A stretch of DNA of 58,327 nt from Christensenella sp. UBA4675 (GTDB lineage: Bacteria > Bacillota > Clostridia > Christensenellales > Borkfalkiaceae). A program made the position numbers and the translations under genes. Positions 1-8,117 of the stretch are shown piece by piece (positions within the stretch are counted from its first letter, which is position 1; every line of letters begins with the position of its first letter). The notes under the pieces were generated by a model. The model was not told the origin of the DNA and made no database searches. It saw nothing but the letters and a program-made list of their open reading frames with translations. The stretch spans positions 1-58,327 of the forward strand of contig DHLF01000011.1 of NCBI GenBank assembly GCA_002405165.1, in the 5' to 3' direction.

Positions 1-141
1 GGAAATGAATTCCGTTTCCCGTTCATGTTGTGCCGATATTATTAAAAAAAGTTTGAGTAAAATAGTTTGGTTTACGACGATAGAGTAAAAAAGTAAAAAG
101 ATAAGGTTTTATTAAAATTTATCTGTTTTCGTGATAAAAAA

Positions 142-546
142 TTAAAATTCAAATTCCATTTTAATTTCTTCTAGAAATTCTTTAATAAACGTTTGGTCGG
201 TTTCAAAATATAAATTACATTCGTTTTTATATCTATCGTTGCTTTTTATATGACATTCTACGCTTATTTTATCGTAATTTTCAAAGACAATTTTTAAATT
301 TACGTCGTTTTCATAGCTTAAATCGTCTAAAATTACAATGCCGTTTAATTTTTCATACACACTAAGTAATTTATCATAAAATCTTCTGAATGATTGAACG
401 AAACAATAGGTATAAAATTTAACGTTAATAAAAGCCGATTTTGCGTTTATTATTAAATTATAACTGTTATCCGCTTCCGATTCGACTTCTGCGTAATATC
501 TATCTATTAAAAATTCAATATAATCTTCGTTGTTTGTTAATTTCAT
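142..546 (-). CDS. Small hypothetical protein, WapI-immunity-like
   Basis: A 134-residue soluble protein with no signal peptide or membrane segment. Its layout, a central stretch with FYDKLLSVYEKLNG and a C-terminal NLYFETDQTFI motif, resembles the WapI/DUF6228-type immunity protein family, in which a phrase like FETDQT near the end is typical. No toxin gene is seen next to it, so an immunity role is only inferred and it may be an orphan. It lies 4 nt downstream of the aminopeptidase stop on the same strand, so it is probably the last gene of that transcript. No good Shine-Dalgarno is visible, which fits translational coupling. Confidence 0.55.
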   Translation of the reverse strand: MKLTNNEDYIEFLIDRYYAEVESEADNSYNLIINAKSAFINVKFYTYCFVQSFRRFYDKLLSVYEKLNGIVILDDLSYENDVNLKIVFENYDKISVECHIKSNDRYKNECNLYFETDQTFIKEFLEEIKMEFEF

Positions 547-550
547 AATT

Positions 551-1666
551 TTACTTTAAGTTTTCGGGATTTAAAGGTTTTAATTCGTCAAGAACGAAAA
601 TTCCGTTTTTACGAATAAGAACGTCGTCAAAATAAATTTCTCCACCGCCAAAGTTTTCTAACTGAATTAACACTAAATCCCAGTGAATACTACTAATATT
701 TCCGTTAAATGCGTCGTCGTAACAACAACCGGGGGTAAAGTGAATAGAACCCGAAATTTTTTCGTCGAACAAAATATCGCCGATAGGTTTGGTAACGTAC
801 GGATTTACGCCTACTGCAAATTCGCCAACGTATTTTGCGCCTTCGTCAGTGTTAAAAATTTCGTTTAGCTTTTCTGTATAATTTCCCGTAGCTTCTACGA
901 TTTTACCGTCCTTAAAAGTTAATTTAACGTTTTCAAACTTTAATCCTTGTTCGATTGACGGAGCATTGTACTTAATAGTTCCGTTTACCGAATTTTTAAC
1001 GGGGGCAGTGTAAACTTCTCCGTCGGGGATATTCAATTTTCCCGCGCATTTTACGGCGTTAATGCCTTTAATGGAAAAAGTTAAATCGGTTTCGGGCGCA
1101 ACTATACGCACTTTATCGGTTTTATCCATAAGGGTTTTTAAAGCGTCCATAGCTTTATCCATTTTAGAATAATCTAAATTACAAACGTCGAAATAGTATC
1201 TTGAAAACGCTTCCGTAGACATTTGCGCTTGTTGCGACATAGACGGGGTAGGATAGCGTAAAACAACCCATTTAGTTTGTTTAACCCTAATATTATGATG
1301 TACGGGTAGAGAGTAAAAATTTTGGTAAATTGCCATTTTATCGCCGTCTACGTCGGAAAGTTCAAAGGAATTATCTCCGCCCCGTATTCCGATGTAAGCG
1401 TCCATATTTTTCATTCTAACGCTGTCTATATCCGCCCAAAGTTTGGTTTGTTCTTCGTTTAAGCCCGAATAAATCGCCCTTTGAATGGAGTTATCTATAA
1501 CGTTTACAAAGGGGTACGCGCCGACTTTATACGCTTCTTCTACGATGGCGATAGGTAAGTCGTTAGGGACGCCTATTGCGTCAATTAAAACTTTTTCGCC
1601 TTTTTTAAGAGAGCAAGAGTAATTTACAAGGTTATGAGCAAGTTTTTTAATATCTTCGTTAATCAT
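551..1666 (-). CDS. M29 family aminopeptidase (AmpS/AmpT type)
   Basis: A 371-residue cytoplasmic metallo-aminopeptidase of the M29 (thermophilic leucyl aminopeptidase) family, which removes N-terminal residues from peptides using a two-metal centre. The expected ligand pattern is visible: Glu217 in PDGEVYTAP, Glu282 in GEFAVG, His309 in SGSIHF, Tyr316, and His328/Asp330 in SIHWDL. The start at MINEDIKK is preferred because AGGAG stands just upstream; an in-frame ATG 13 codons earlier lies in the rpsT terminator and lacks a ribosome site. It follows rpsT on the same strand, separated by a terminator hairpin, so part of its expression probably comes from read-through. Confidence 0.9.
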   Translation of the reverse strand: MINEDIKKLAHNLVNYSCSLKKGEKVLIDAIGVPNDLPIAIVEEAYKVGAYPFVNVIDNSIQRAIYSGLNEEQTKLWADIDSVRMKNMDAYIGIRGGDNSFELSDVDGDKMAIYQNFYSLPVHHNIRVKQTKWVVLRYPTPSMSQQAQMSTEAFSRYYFDVCNLDYSKMDKAMDALKTLMDKTDKVRIVAPETDLTFSIKGINAVKCAGKLNIPDGEVYTAPVKNSVNGTIKYNAPSIEQGLKFENVKLTFKDGKIVEATGNYTEKLNEIFNTDEGAKYVGEFAVGVNPYVTKPIGDILFDEKISGSIHFTPGCCYDDAFNGNISSIHWDLVLIQLENFGGGEIYFDDVLIRKNGIFVLDELKPLNPENLK

Positions 1667-1682
1667 AAATCTCCTAAAAAGA

Positions 1683-1712
1683 AAAGTCTTTGTTAGAACT
1701 AACAAAGACTTT
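1683..1712 (-). terminator. Terminator of rpsT
   Basis: A perfect 14-bp inverted repeat (1683-1696 with 1699-1712, 2-nt loop) is followed on the minus strand by a T-rich run. It lies just after the rpsT stop. Its T-run merges into the AGGAG ribosome site of the aminopeptidase gene, so termination and downstream translation initiation share sequence. Confidence 0.85.
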
Positions 1713-1717
1713 CGTAA

Positions 1718-1984
1718 TTATTTGCTTAATGCATTTATTCTTTTTGCTAAACCGGATTTTTTGTTTGCGGCGGTGTTTTTATGCATAATTCCTTTATTTA
1801 CAGAGGAATCGATAAGTGCAAACGTTGCAGGCATTAAAGATTTAGCGGTTTCAACGTCGCAGGCGTCTATCGCAATATTTAATTTTTTAATAGCCGTTTT
1901 AACTTCGTTCTTCGCGTCTTTATTGCATAATGTTTTAGCTTCCGTTACTAATACACGCTTTTTAGCGGACTTTATATTTGGCAC
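1718..1984 (-). CDS. rpsT: 30S ribosomal protein S20
   Basis: Ribosomal protein S20, 88 residues, a three-helix bundle that binds 16S rRNA in the body of the small subunit. The sequence begins MPNIKSAKKRV and ends KSGLAKRINALSK, as in the family, with the helical repeat of Lys and Ala throughout. A clear AAGGAG ribosome site precedes the ATG. It stands alone behind its own promoter and ends in a strong hairpin, the usual monocistronic arrangement for rpsT. Confidence 0.97.
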   Translation of the reverse strand: MPNIKSAKKRVLVTEAKTLCNKDAKNEVKTAIKKLNIAIDACDVETAKSLMPATFALIDSSVNKGIMHKNTAANKKSGLAKRINALSK

Positions 1985-2026
1985 AGTATATCTCCTTTTT
2001 CCTATTCTTCTTTATTAGCTTTAAAT

Positions 2027-2055
2027 ATTTTAACACATACGATTTTTTTTTGCAA
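2027..2055 (-). promoter_or_regulatory. Sigma-A-type promoter of rpsT
   Basis: On the minus strand a TTGCAA -35 box (2050-2055) and a TAAAAT -10 box (2027-2032) are separated by 17 nt and lie about 45 nt upstream of the rpsT start codon. The spacing and position fit a vegetative promoter. Confidence 0.7.
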
Positions 2056-2128
2056 GAAAATTTCGCTATTTTTCAAAAATTATTTATATATGCGAACTAA
2101 AAAAAATATAAAAAAATATTATGATAGT

Positions 2129-2914
2129 ATGAAAATAGGTTTTTTTGACAGCGGATTAGGGGGAATGACCGTTCTTTCGCGATTTATCGCCGAAATTCCT
2201 AATAACGATTACTACTATTTAGGGGATAACGATAACGCTCCGTTCGGGGATAAAAGCTACGAAGAATTAAAAAATATTTTTGATAAAAACACCGAAATAT
2301 TTTTAAAAGAAAAAATAAAAAACGTTGTGTGCGCTTGTAATACTATAAGTACTAATATATTAAAAGGAAAAAAGACTATTTACGGCGGGGTAACGTTTTT
2401 TCCAATTGTTCCCCATATAAATTACTCACTTTTATCTAGTGGGCAATGCGACGTTTTTTGCACTAAAAATACCGCTAAATTTCTACAAAAAACGACAAAC
2501 GATATTCCGAATTTAAGGATTTTCGCTTGTAAGGGTTTAGTTGAACTTATTGAAAAAAACGAATTGGATTACTCTTCTTTAAAACCGTTTATTCCTACAA
2601 AAAGAAAAAACGTAAATCAAGTGGTTTTGGGGTGTACGCATTATCCTATCGTAAAGTCCGTTTTTAGAAAGTTTTACCCGAATTGTGTTTTTACCGACAA
2701 CGTTTCAGAAGTTATAAAAGAATTTAATCAGTCGTCTTTTAGCGGTACTGTAACGTTTTTAGGAAATAATAGAATTTTTAACTCTTCCCGTTTTATTGAA
2801 ATTTACAAAAAAATCAATAAATTTGGAAAAAATTTACCTAAAGTGGTTGACAATTACCAAAAGTGGTTATATAATATACTTACTCATTCTAATAAAGGGG
2901 GAAGTCTAACGTAA
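2129..2914 (+). CDS. murI: Glutamate racemase
   Basis: Converts L-glutamate to the D-glutamate of the peptidoglycan stem peptide, in the cytoplasm. The 261-residue protein shows the FDSGLGGMTVL start motif and both catalytic cysteines: Cys70 in CACNT and Cys169 in LGCTHYP. The start MKIGFFDSG is chosen because that is where the family begins; an in-frame ATG 13 codons earlier adds only a lysine-rich leader. The segment GDNDNAPFGDKS is divergent from the usual GDTARxPYGxKS but keeps its frame. It ends 1 nt before mraZ, which makes it the head of the division/cell-wall cluster here. Confidence 0.93.
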   Translation: MKIGFFDSGLGGMTVLSRFIAEIPNNDYYYLGDNDNAPFGDKSYEELKNIFDKNTEIFLKEKIKNVVCACNTISTNILKGKKTIYGGVTFFPIVPHINYSLLSSGQCDVFCTKNTAKFLQKTTNDIPNLRIFACKGLVELIEKNELDYSSLKPFIPTKRKNVNQVVLGCTHYPIVKSVFRKFYPNCVFTDNVSEVIKEFNQSSFSGTVTFLGNNRIFNSSRFIEIYKKINKFGKNLPKVVDNYQKWLYNILTHSNKGGSLT

Positions 2915-2915
2915 A

Positions 2916-3377
2916 ATGGCAGTTATTTTTTGCGGAGAAAAAACGCATCAGATAGACGAAAAAAACAGAATAAGAATTCCCTCGTGTTTCAAGTCGGATT
3001 TAGGGGCGGGATACGTTTTCGGAAAAGGTCCGAACGGCGTAATAGACGTATTGCCTAAGGAAACGGTAGAAAAGAGATTGAGTTCCTTGCAAGAAAAACT
3101 TGGCGGAGAGTTTTGCGACGAAGAAATACAAGAGCTTTTATACAATTACGCGTCCAACTTTACGATTGCAAGCGAAGACAGTCAAGGCAGGGTTGTTTTA
3201 CCCGAAGATTTAAGAACTTACGCTTGTATAAACAAAGACGTGGTAACGATAGGCGCGATAGACCATTTGGTTTTAATGAGTGCGGAAAAGAGAAAGGAAC
3301 AGCAATCCAAACAAAGCTATTCCGACACGTTAAAATTGTTAAAGGACAAGCTTTCGGTAAAAAAAGATGGAATATAA
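2916..3377 (+). CDS. mraZ: Transcriptional regulator MraZ
   Basis: First gene of the classical dcw cluster: an AbrB-like DNA-binding protein that forms rings and represses its own operon by binding direct repeats upstream of mraZ. The two DxxGR-type half-domains are visible (EKNRIRIPSCFK near residue 16 and DSQGRVVLPEDLR near residue 88). The protein has 153 residues, normal length. Because murI runs right up to its start, any MraZ binding repeats would have to lie inside or before murI. It overlaps rsmH by 11 nt. Confidence 0.95.
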   Translation: MAVIFCGEKTHQIDEKNRIRIPSCFKSDLGAGYVFGKGPNGVIDVLPKETVEKRLSSLQEKLGGEFCDEEIQELLYNYASNFTIASEDSQGRVVLPEDLRTYACINKDVVTIGAIDHLVLMSAEKRKEQQSKQSYSDTLKLLKDKLSVKKDGI

Positions 3378-4296
3378 ACACGTATCCGTAATGAAAGAAG
3401 AATGTATGCAGGCGTTAAATTTAAAAAACGGCGGTATATATTTTGACGGAACGTTAGGCGGAAGCGGTCATTCCTACGAAATTTTAAAAAGAACATTCCC
3501 GCAAGGCAAGTTAATTGCGACCGATTTAGACGAAGTTGCGATAGAGAACGCGAAAGAAAAGCTATCTGAATTCGATAAAAGATTTATGCTTTTTCATAGA
3601 AATTTTAAAGAATTTAACGACGTTTTAGACGAAGCGGGAGTAGATTTAATAGACGGGGCGTTATTAGATTTAGGATTTTCGAGTAATCAGTTGAGTACCC
3701 AAAGGGGTTTTTCCTATATGGACAACCAAATTTTGGATATGAGAATGAATAAAGAAGCTAGTTTAGACGCCAGACAAGTCATAAACGAGTATAGTGAAGA
3801 AGACTTAACCGAAATTTTTTACAAATACGGTGAAGAAAAATTTTCAAAACTGATAGCGAAAAATATAGTAAACGCAAGAAAAACAAGAAAAATAGAAACG
3901 ACGGGCGAGTTAGTTGAAATAATAGAAAAAAGTATCCCCGTAAGGTTTCAAACGGGCGGACATCCCGCAAAAAGGATATTTCAAGCCGTAAGAATAGAAG
4001 TAAACGGAGAATTAAGCGGACTCGATAAAGCCCTAATCGATATAGTTAAAAGATTAAAAAAAGGCGGAAGAATAGCGGTAATTACTTTTCATTCTTTAGA
4101 AGACAGAATAGTAAAAAACACTTTTGCCGAACTAGAAAAAGATTGCGTATGCGATAAGCGGTTACCCGTTTGCGTTTGTGGTAAAAAAAGGGAAATAAAG
4201 CTTGTAAATAAAAAACCTATCACGGCAACGGAAGAAGAAATCGAGTTTAATCCGAGAGCAAAAAGCGCGAAATTAAGAATTGCCGAAAAAGTTTAG
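3367..4296 (+). CDS. rsmH: 16S rRNA (cytosine-1402-N4)-methyltransferase
   Basis: SAM-dependent methyltransferase (MraW) that N4-methylates C1402 in the decoding centre of 16S rRNA. The SAM-binding motif GTLGGSGHS stands at residues 30-38, followed by the conserved LLDLGFSSNQL and the C-terminal TFHSLEDRIVK and FNPRAKSAKLRI blocks. The length of 309 residues is standard. It overlaps the end of mraZ, so translation is likely coupled. Confidence 0.96.
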   Translation: MEYKHVSVMKEECMQALNLKNGGIYFDGTLGGSGHSYEILKRTFPQGKLIATDLDEVAIENAKEKLSEFDKRFMLFHRNFKEFNDVLDEAGVDLIDGALLDLGFSSNQLSTQRGFSYMDNQILDMRMNKEASLDARQVINEYSEEDLTEIFYKYGEEKFSKLIAKNIVNARKTRKIETTGELVEIIEKSIPVRFQTGGHPAKRIFQAVRIEVNGELSGLDKALIDIVKRLKKGGRIAVITFHSLEDRIVKNTFAELEKDCVCDKRLPVCVCGKKREIKLVNKKPITATEEEIEFNPRAKSAKLRIAEKV

Positions 4297-4338
4297 AACA
4301 AGCGTTATATTCTAGAATAATTAAAGGAGAGAACGAAT

Positions 4339-4893
4339 ATGTATAGTTATGGTAACGATGACAAAAAGTTAGGTCAAGAGAGATTGAAAAGCTTTATTCG
4401 CTCTCCGTATGCCGTAAAGGAAGAAGAGCCTATTATAGAACAATCTTACGAAGACGAAAAGGCTTTCGACGAAATTTTAACTAATTCTGCAAACGAATTT
4501 AAAGGGGAAGAAAATTATTACGCTAATACCGTAGAAAGCGACGATTTAAAACCTAGCGTTGAAACGTTAGCTCACACGGGAGAATATAAAAGCGGTTACT
4601 ATAAAAATCAATACAAAAGCGACGTTGAAAGCATAACCGAAAGTTACAAGCTTTCGGGAAAAGGCAAAATAGTTATAGCTATTTATTCTTTATTGTTGGT
4701 TTTAGTTTTTGCTTTAATTATCTTTAACGCTAAGTATTTAAGGGGAATGGATAATAAAATCCAAAATACTCAGCAAGAAGTAGTTAAAATTACTCAGGAA
4801 GTAGAAGAAGTAAAGGCAAAATTAGAAGAAGCAAGTTCGGATGAAACCATTATTTCAAAAGCCAAAGAATTTTTAAATATGGTAGAATCTTAA
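4339..4893 (+). CDS. FtsL-like septum protein with long cytoplasmic N-terminus
   Basis: A bitopic membrane protein at the ftsL position between rsmH and the penicillin-binding protein. One membrane segment (about residues 109-131, IVIAIYSLLLVLVFALIIF) is followed by a heptad-rich coiled coil (KIQNTQQEVVKITQEVEEVKAK as two short stretches) ending the protein, which is the FtsL/DivIC layout. FtsL is part of the FtsQLB complex that activates septal synthesis. The 184 residues are longer than usual: an acidic, probably disordered cytoplasmic region of about 108 residues precedes the membrane helix. The call rests on position and topology, not on sequence motifs. A good AAAGGAGAG ribosome site precedes the ATG. 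Confidence 0.7.
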   Translation: MYSYGNDDKKLGQERLKSFIRSPYAVKEEEPIIEQSYEDEKAFDEILTNSANEFKGEENYYANTVESDDLKPSVETLAHTGEYKSGYYKNQYKSDVESITESYKLSGKGKIVIAIYSLLLVLVFALIIFNAKYLRGMDNKIQNTQQEVVKITQEVEEVKAKLEEASSDETIISKAKEFLNMVES

Positions 4894-4947
4894 ACGGACT
4901 AAATATTGTGATAATATACGGTCTTTACCGTTTTAAATTATTAAAAT

Positions 4948-4962
4948 AGGAGAAAAAATATA
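4948..4962 (+). promoter_or_regulatory. Ribosome binding site in front of an ATA start codon
   Basis: AGGAG at 4948-4952 stands 7 nt before an ATA codon at 4960-4962. The reading frame from this ATA gives a textbook N-terminus for a class B penicillin-binding protein (short basic cytoplasmic tail, then one membrane anchor). No ATG, GTG or TTG occurs in this frame between the upstream stop (4942) and a TTG at 5035 that falls in the middle of the membrane helix and has no ribosome site. Confidence 0.7.
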
Positions 4963-6696
4963 AAAACTCAATATTCATTATCAACGGTACGAAAGAGGTT
5001 ATTTGCGTTTATCATCGCAGTAACCTTTATTTTTTTGGTAATTTTTGTAAGATTATTCGTAGTTCAAATAGTTCAAGGTAATTCTTTGCAAAGAAAGGCG
5101 ATTGACCAGTGGACGAGAGAGTTGCCCGTAATAGCAAAGCGCGGGGAAATTACGGATAGAAACGGAGTGGTTTTAGCTTCTTCCGGCGGTACGTATTCGA
5201 TATATGGAAGAATTCGTTCTATAAAAGACAAAACCGCAACGGCAAAAGTATTATCGCAAGTACTGGATATGGACGAAGAGTCCTTAATAAAAAAATTTAA
5301 TTCAAAAGTATCGGAAGTTACCGTCAAAGTTAATTGCTCTAAGGAAGAAATACAAAAGTTAAAGCAATATGACCTTGACGGTATTTATTTTTCTGTTTGT
5401 AACAAAAGGGTGTATCCGTATAACGACGCGCTGTGCCAAATTTTAGGTTACACTACTAATGACGGGAGCGGACAGAGCGGTCTTGAAAAATATTACGATA
5501 AATATTTAAAAGGTATGAACGGAGAAATTTTATACGAATCCGATTTAGTCGGAGTAGATTTAAGCGGGAAAGACCCTTATTACGTTAAAGCCACCAACGG
5601 CTTAAATTTACAGCTTACCATAGATTTCGACGTTCAATCGGCTTGCGACAGCGTTATGGAAGAAGCTATGGAAAAATACACCCCAAAATCCGCATCCGTA
5701 ATAGTTTTAGACCCTAATAACGGTGAAATTTTAGGAATTTCAACCAAACCCGATTTTTCTTTAAACGAAGTTCCGAGAGATGATTTAACGGCTTTAAATA
5801 AATTGAGTAGAAGTACTTTAATAGTTGATAGTTACGAACCGGGTTCGACGTTTAAAATTATTACGAGCGCTATAAATATCGAAGAATATTTAAAGGGAAA
5901 TTCAAAAGCCTTTTCGACTACTCATATATTTTCTTCTTCTAGGTTTAGATATGTTGGCGGAACGAAAATCAAATGCTGGTCAACTCACGCAAACGGGAAA
6001 CACGCTAACGAAAATTTAGCGGAAGCGTTAAATAACAGTTGCAACCCTATTTTCGTAGATATAGCCTTGTCGCTCGGGAAAAGCACGTTTTACGATTATC
6101 TTAAAAAATTTAGTTTCGGACTTTCAACGGGGATAGATTATTCGGGGGAAGCCATAGGAATGTTAGTATCTGAAAGCGTGGTAACGGATAACGATTTAGC
6201 GAGAATAGGTTTCGGGCAAACGATAGCCGTAACGCCTTTACAACTCGTATCTGCCGTTGCGTCGGTTATAAACGGCGGAAAATATTACGTTCCGCATTTA
6301 GCTAAAAAAATTTATAACGACGAATTAAAGGTGAGCGAAGAATTTGAAAACAAAGTTAAGGGAATAACGATAGGGGAGCAAACTTCTAAAATACTTAACG
6401 GATATTTAGAAGACGTAGTAACCGTCGGGAGCGGTAAAAACGCTTATATAAAAGGTTATAAAGTCGCGGGCAAAACGGGGACGGCTCAAAAATACGAAAA
6501 CGGTTTTATTGCGCAAGGCAAATACGTTATGTCGTTTGTCGGATTTTTCCCGTCGGATAAGCCCGAATATTTGGCGTTGGTTATAGTCGACGAGCCTGTC
6601 GGCGGAAATTACGGTTCTACCGTATCCGCACCTTTATGTAAAGAAATATTCGAAAAAATTATAAAAGTAAAAAATATAAAACCGAAAACGGAGTAG
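4960..6696 (+). CDS. Class B penicillin-binding protein (FtsI/SpoVD family)
   Basis: Septal peptidoglycan transpeptidase working with FtsW. Counted from the proposed ATA start the protein has 578 residues: basic tail, membrane anchor about residues 14-36, dimerisation domain (KRGEITDRNG), and a transpeptidase domain with S296-TFK, S360-CN and K505-TG. There is no C-terminal PASTA domain, so it resembles FtsI more than PASTA-bearing PBP2x or Bacillus SpoVD. The start is unusual: the AGGAG site points to ATA, whereas the nearest standard codon (TTG at 5035) would cut the anchor in half. A sequencing error changing ATG to ATA would look the same. It ends 2 nt before murE. Confidence 0.92.
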   Translation: MKTQYSLSTVRKRLFAFIIAVTFIFLVIFVRLFVVQIVQGNSLQRKAIDQWTRELPVIAKRGEITDRNGVVLASSGGTYSIYGRIRSIKDKTATAKVLSQVLDMDEESLIKKFNSKVSEVTVKVNCSKEEIQKLKQYDLDGIYFSVCNKRVYPYNDALCQILGYTTNDGSGQSGLEKYYDKYLKGMNGEILYESDLVGVDLSGKDPYYVKATNGLNLQLTIDFDVQSACDSVMEEAMEKYTPKSASVIVLDPNNGEILGISTKPDFSLNEVPRDDLTALNKLSRSTLIVDSYEPGSTFKIITSAINIEEYLKGNSKAFSTTHIFSSSRFRYVGGTKIKCWSTHANGKHANENLAEALNNSCNPIFVDIALSLGKSTFYDYLKKFSFGLSTGIDYSGEAIGMLVSESVVTDNDLARIGFGQTIAVTPLQLVSAVASVINGGKYYVPHLAKKIYNDELKVSEEFENKVKGITIGEQTSKILNGYLEDVVTVGSGKNAYIKGYKVAGKTGTAQKYENGFIAQGKYVMSFVGFFPSDKPEYLALVIVDEPVGGNYGSTVSAPLCKEIFEKIIKVKNIKPKTE

Positions 6697-6698
6697 TT

Positions 6699-8111
6699 AT
6701 GAAATTAAGCAATATAGTAAATAATATAGATTGTAAAATGATAGGTAAAGACGTAGAAATATCGTCTATAACTTTCGACAGTAAAAAGGTGGACGAAAAC
6801 ACTTTATTCGTTTCTTTAAAAGGCGACGGAGAAATAGGTCTTGCGCTTAAAAACGGGGCGAGAGCAATAGTTAGCAAAAGCGAAGTGATAGGCGTTACAA
6901 ACGTAATCGTAAAAGACGAAAGGCTAGCCCTATCCAAAATATGCGCTAATTTTTACGGGTACAAAAATAATAAAATAAGCATGATAGGCGTTGTGGGAAC
7001 TAACGGAAAAACTTCTACTTGCGTTATGCTTGCGGGAATGTTAAAGGCTAGCGGTAAAAGCGTGGCGACTATTTGCACGGGTAAGGTAACAATCGGCAAC
7101 GAAGTGATAGAAACCGATATGACCACGCCCGACCCGACTGAATTGTTTGAATATATAGGTAAAATGATAAGTAAAAAAATAAAGTACTGCGTTATGGAAG
7201 TTTCGGCTCACGCAATATATTACAAAAAAACGGACGCAATAGATTTTTCTTATTTAATATTTACGAATTGTACGCAAGATCATCTTGATTTTTTTGAAAC
7301 GTTTGAAAACTATAAAAAAGTAAAGATGAGTTATTTTACTTGTCATGCCGATAAGTACGTTGTAAATTCGGACGACGAAACGGGCGTTGAAATTTTGCAA
7401 AACGGCAAAGCACTTACGTACGGACTTAATAATCCTGCGGACGTTTTTGCAATAAACGTGAAACATTATAGCGATAAAATTACTTTCGTTTTAAATATGT
7501 TCGATTCGATAAAAGAAATAACTTTAAAAAACGTAGGCTTATTTAATTTATATAATTTTATGGGAGCTTCTACCGTGGCGTATTGCTTAGGCGTAAGCTT
7601 AAACGTAATTTCCGATTACGCCAAAAAAATGGACGTTGTAAGGGGTAGATGCGAGCTTGTGGGCGAAGTAAACGGCGGAAAGGTTTACATAGATTACGCT
7701 CACACGCCCGACGGACTAGAAAAGCTTATAAGTACGTTTAAAGGGATTTGTAAAGGCAAGGTCTATTGTTTGTTTGGTTGCGGTGGCAATCGTGATAGAG
7801 ATAAACGTTCTAAAATGGGGATAATTTCGGGCGAAAAAGCCGATTTTACTATTATAACCAGCGATAACCCCAGATACGAAGAACCTTGTAATATAATAAG
7901 CGAAATAGAAAAGGGTATCAGGACGACTTACGGAAAGTACATAACAATTCAAAACAGAGCCGAAGCTATCGATTATTCAATAAAACTTTTAGGGAAAAAC
8001 GACGTTTTGCTAATCGCGGGGAAAGGCGATGAAAATTATCAAGAAATAATGGGAACGAAACACGAATACTCGGATAGAGAGGAAATAAAAAGCGTTTTGA
8101 ATTTATTATAG
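6699..8111 (+). CDS. murE: UDP-MurNAc-tripeptide synthetase (meso-DAP adding)
   Basis: Mur ligase that adds the third residue to UDP-MurNAc-L-Ala-D-Glu using ATP. The 470-residue protein has the three Mur ligase domains: an N-terminal UDP-binding domain, the ATP loop GTNGKT (100-105), TTPDP (142-146), and a C-terminal domain with DNPR (389-392). DNPR is the known signature for meso-diaminopimelate as substrate, so the wall is predicted to be DAP-type. The usual EVSSHA motif reads EVSAHA here. It follows the penicillin-binding protein within the same operon. Confidence 0.95.
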   Translation: MKLSNIVNNIDCKMIGKDVEISSITFDSKKVDENTLFVSLKGDGEIGLALKNGARAIVSKSEVIGVTNVIVKDERLALSKICANFYGYKNNKISMIGVVGTNGKTSTCVMLAGMLKASGKSVATICTGKVTIGNEVIETDMTTPDPTELFEYIGKMISKKIKYCVMEVSAHAIYYKKTDAIDFSYLIFTNCTQDHLDFFETFENYKKVKMSYFTCHADKYVVNSDDETGVEILQNGKALTYGLNNPADVFAINVKHYSDKITFVLNMFDSIKEITLKNVGLFNLYNFMGASTVAYCLGVSLNVISDYAKKMDVVRGRCELVGEVNGGKVYIDYAHTPDGLEKLISTFKGICKGKVYCLFGCGGNRDRDKRSKMGIISGEKADFTIITSDNPRYEEPCNIISEIEKGIRTTYGKYITIQNRAEAIDYSIKLLGKNDVLLIAGKGDENYQEIMGTKHEYSDREEIKSVLNLL

Positions 8112-8117
8112 GGAAAA

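Noticed and set aside
1..88. Possible C-terminal end of a plus-strand gene entering from the left edge (frame closing at 86-88)
   Set aside because: Only 28 codons with no recognisable similarity; chance cannot be excluded.
5035..5037. TTG as the start of the penicillin-binding protein
   Set aside because: It lies inside the membrane anchor and has no ribosome site, whereas an AGGAG-linked ATA gives a complete N-terminus.
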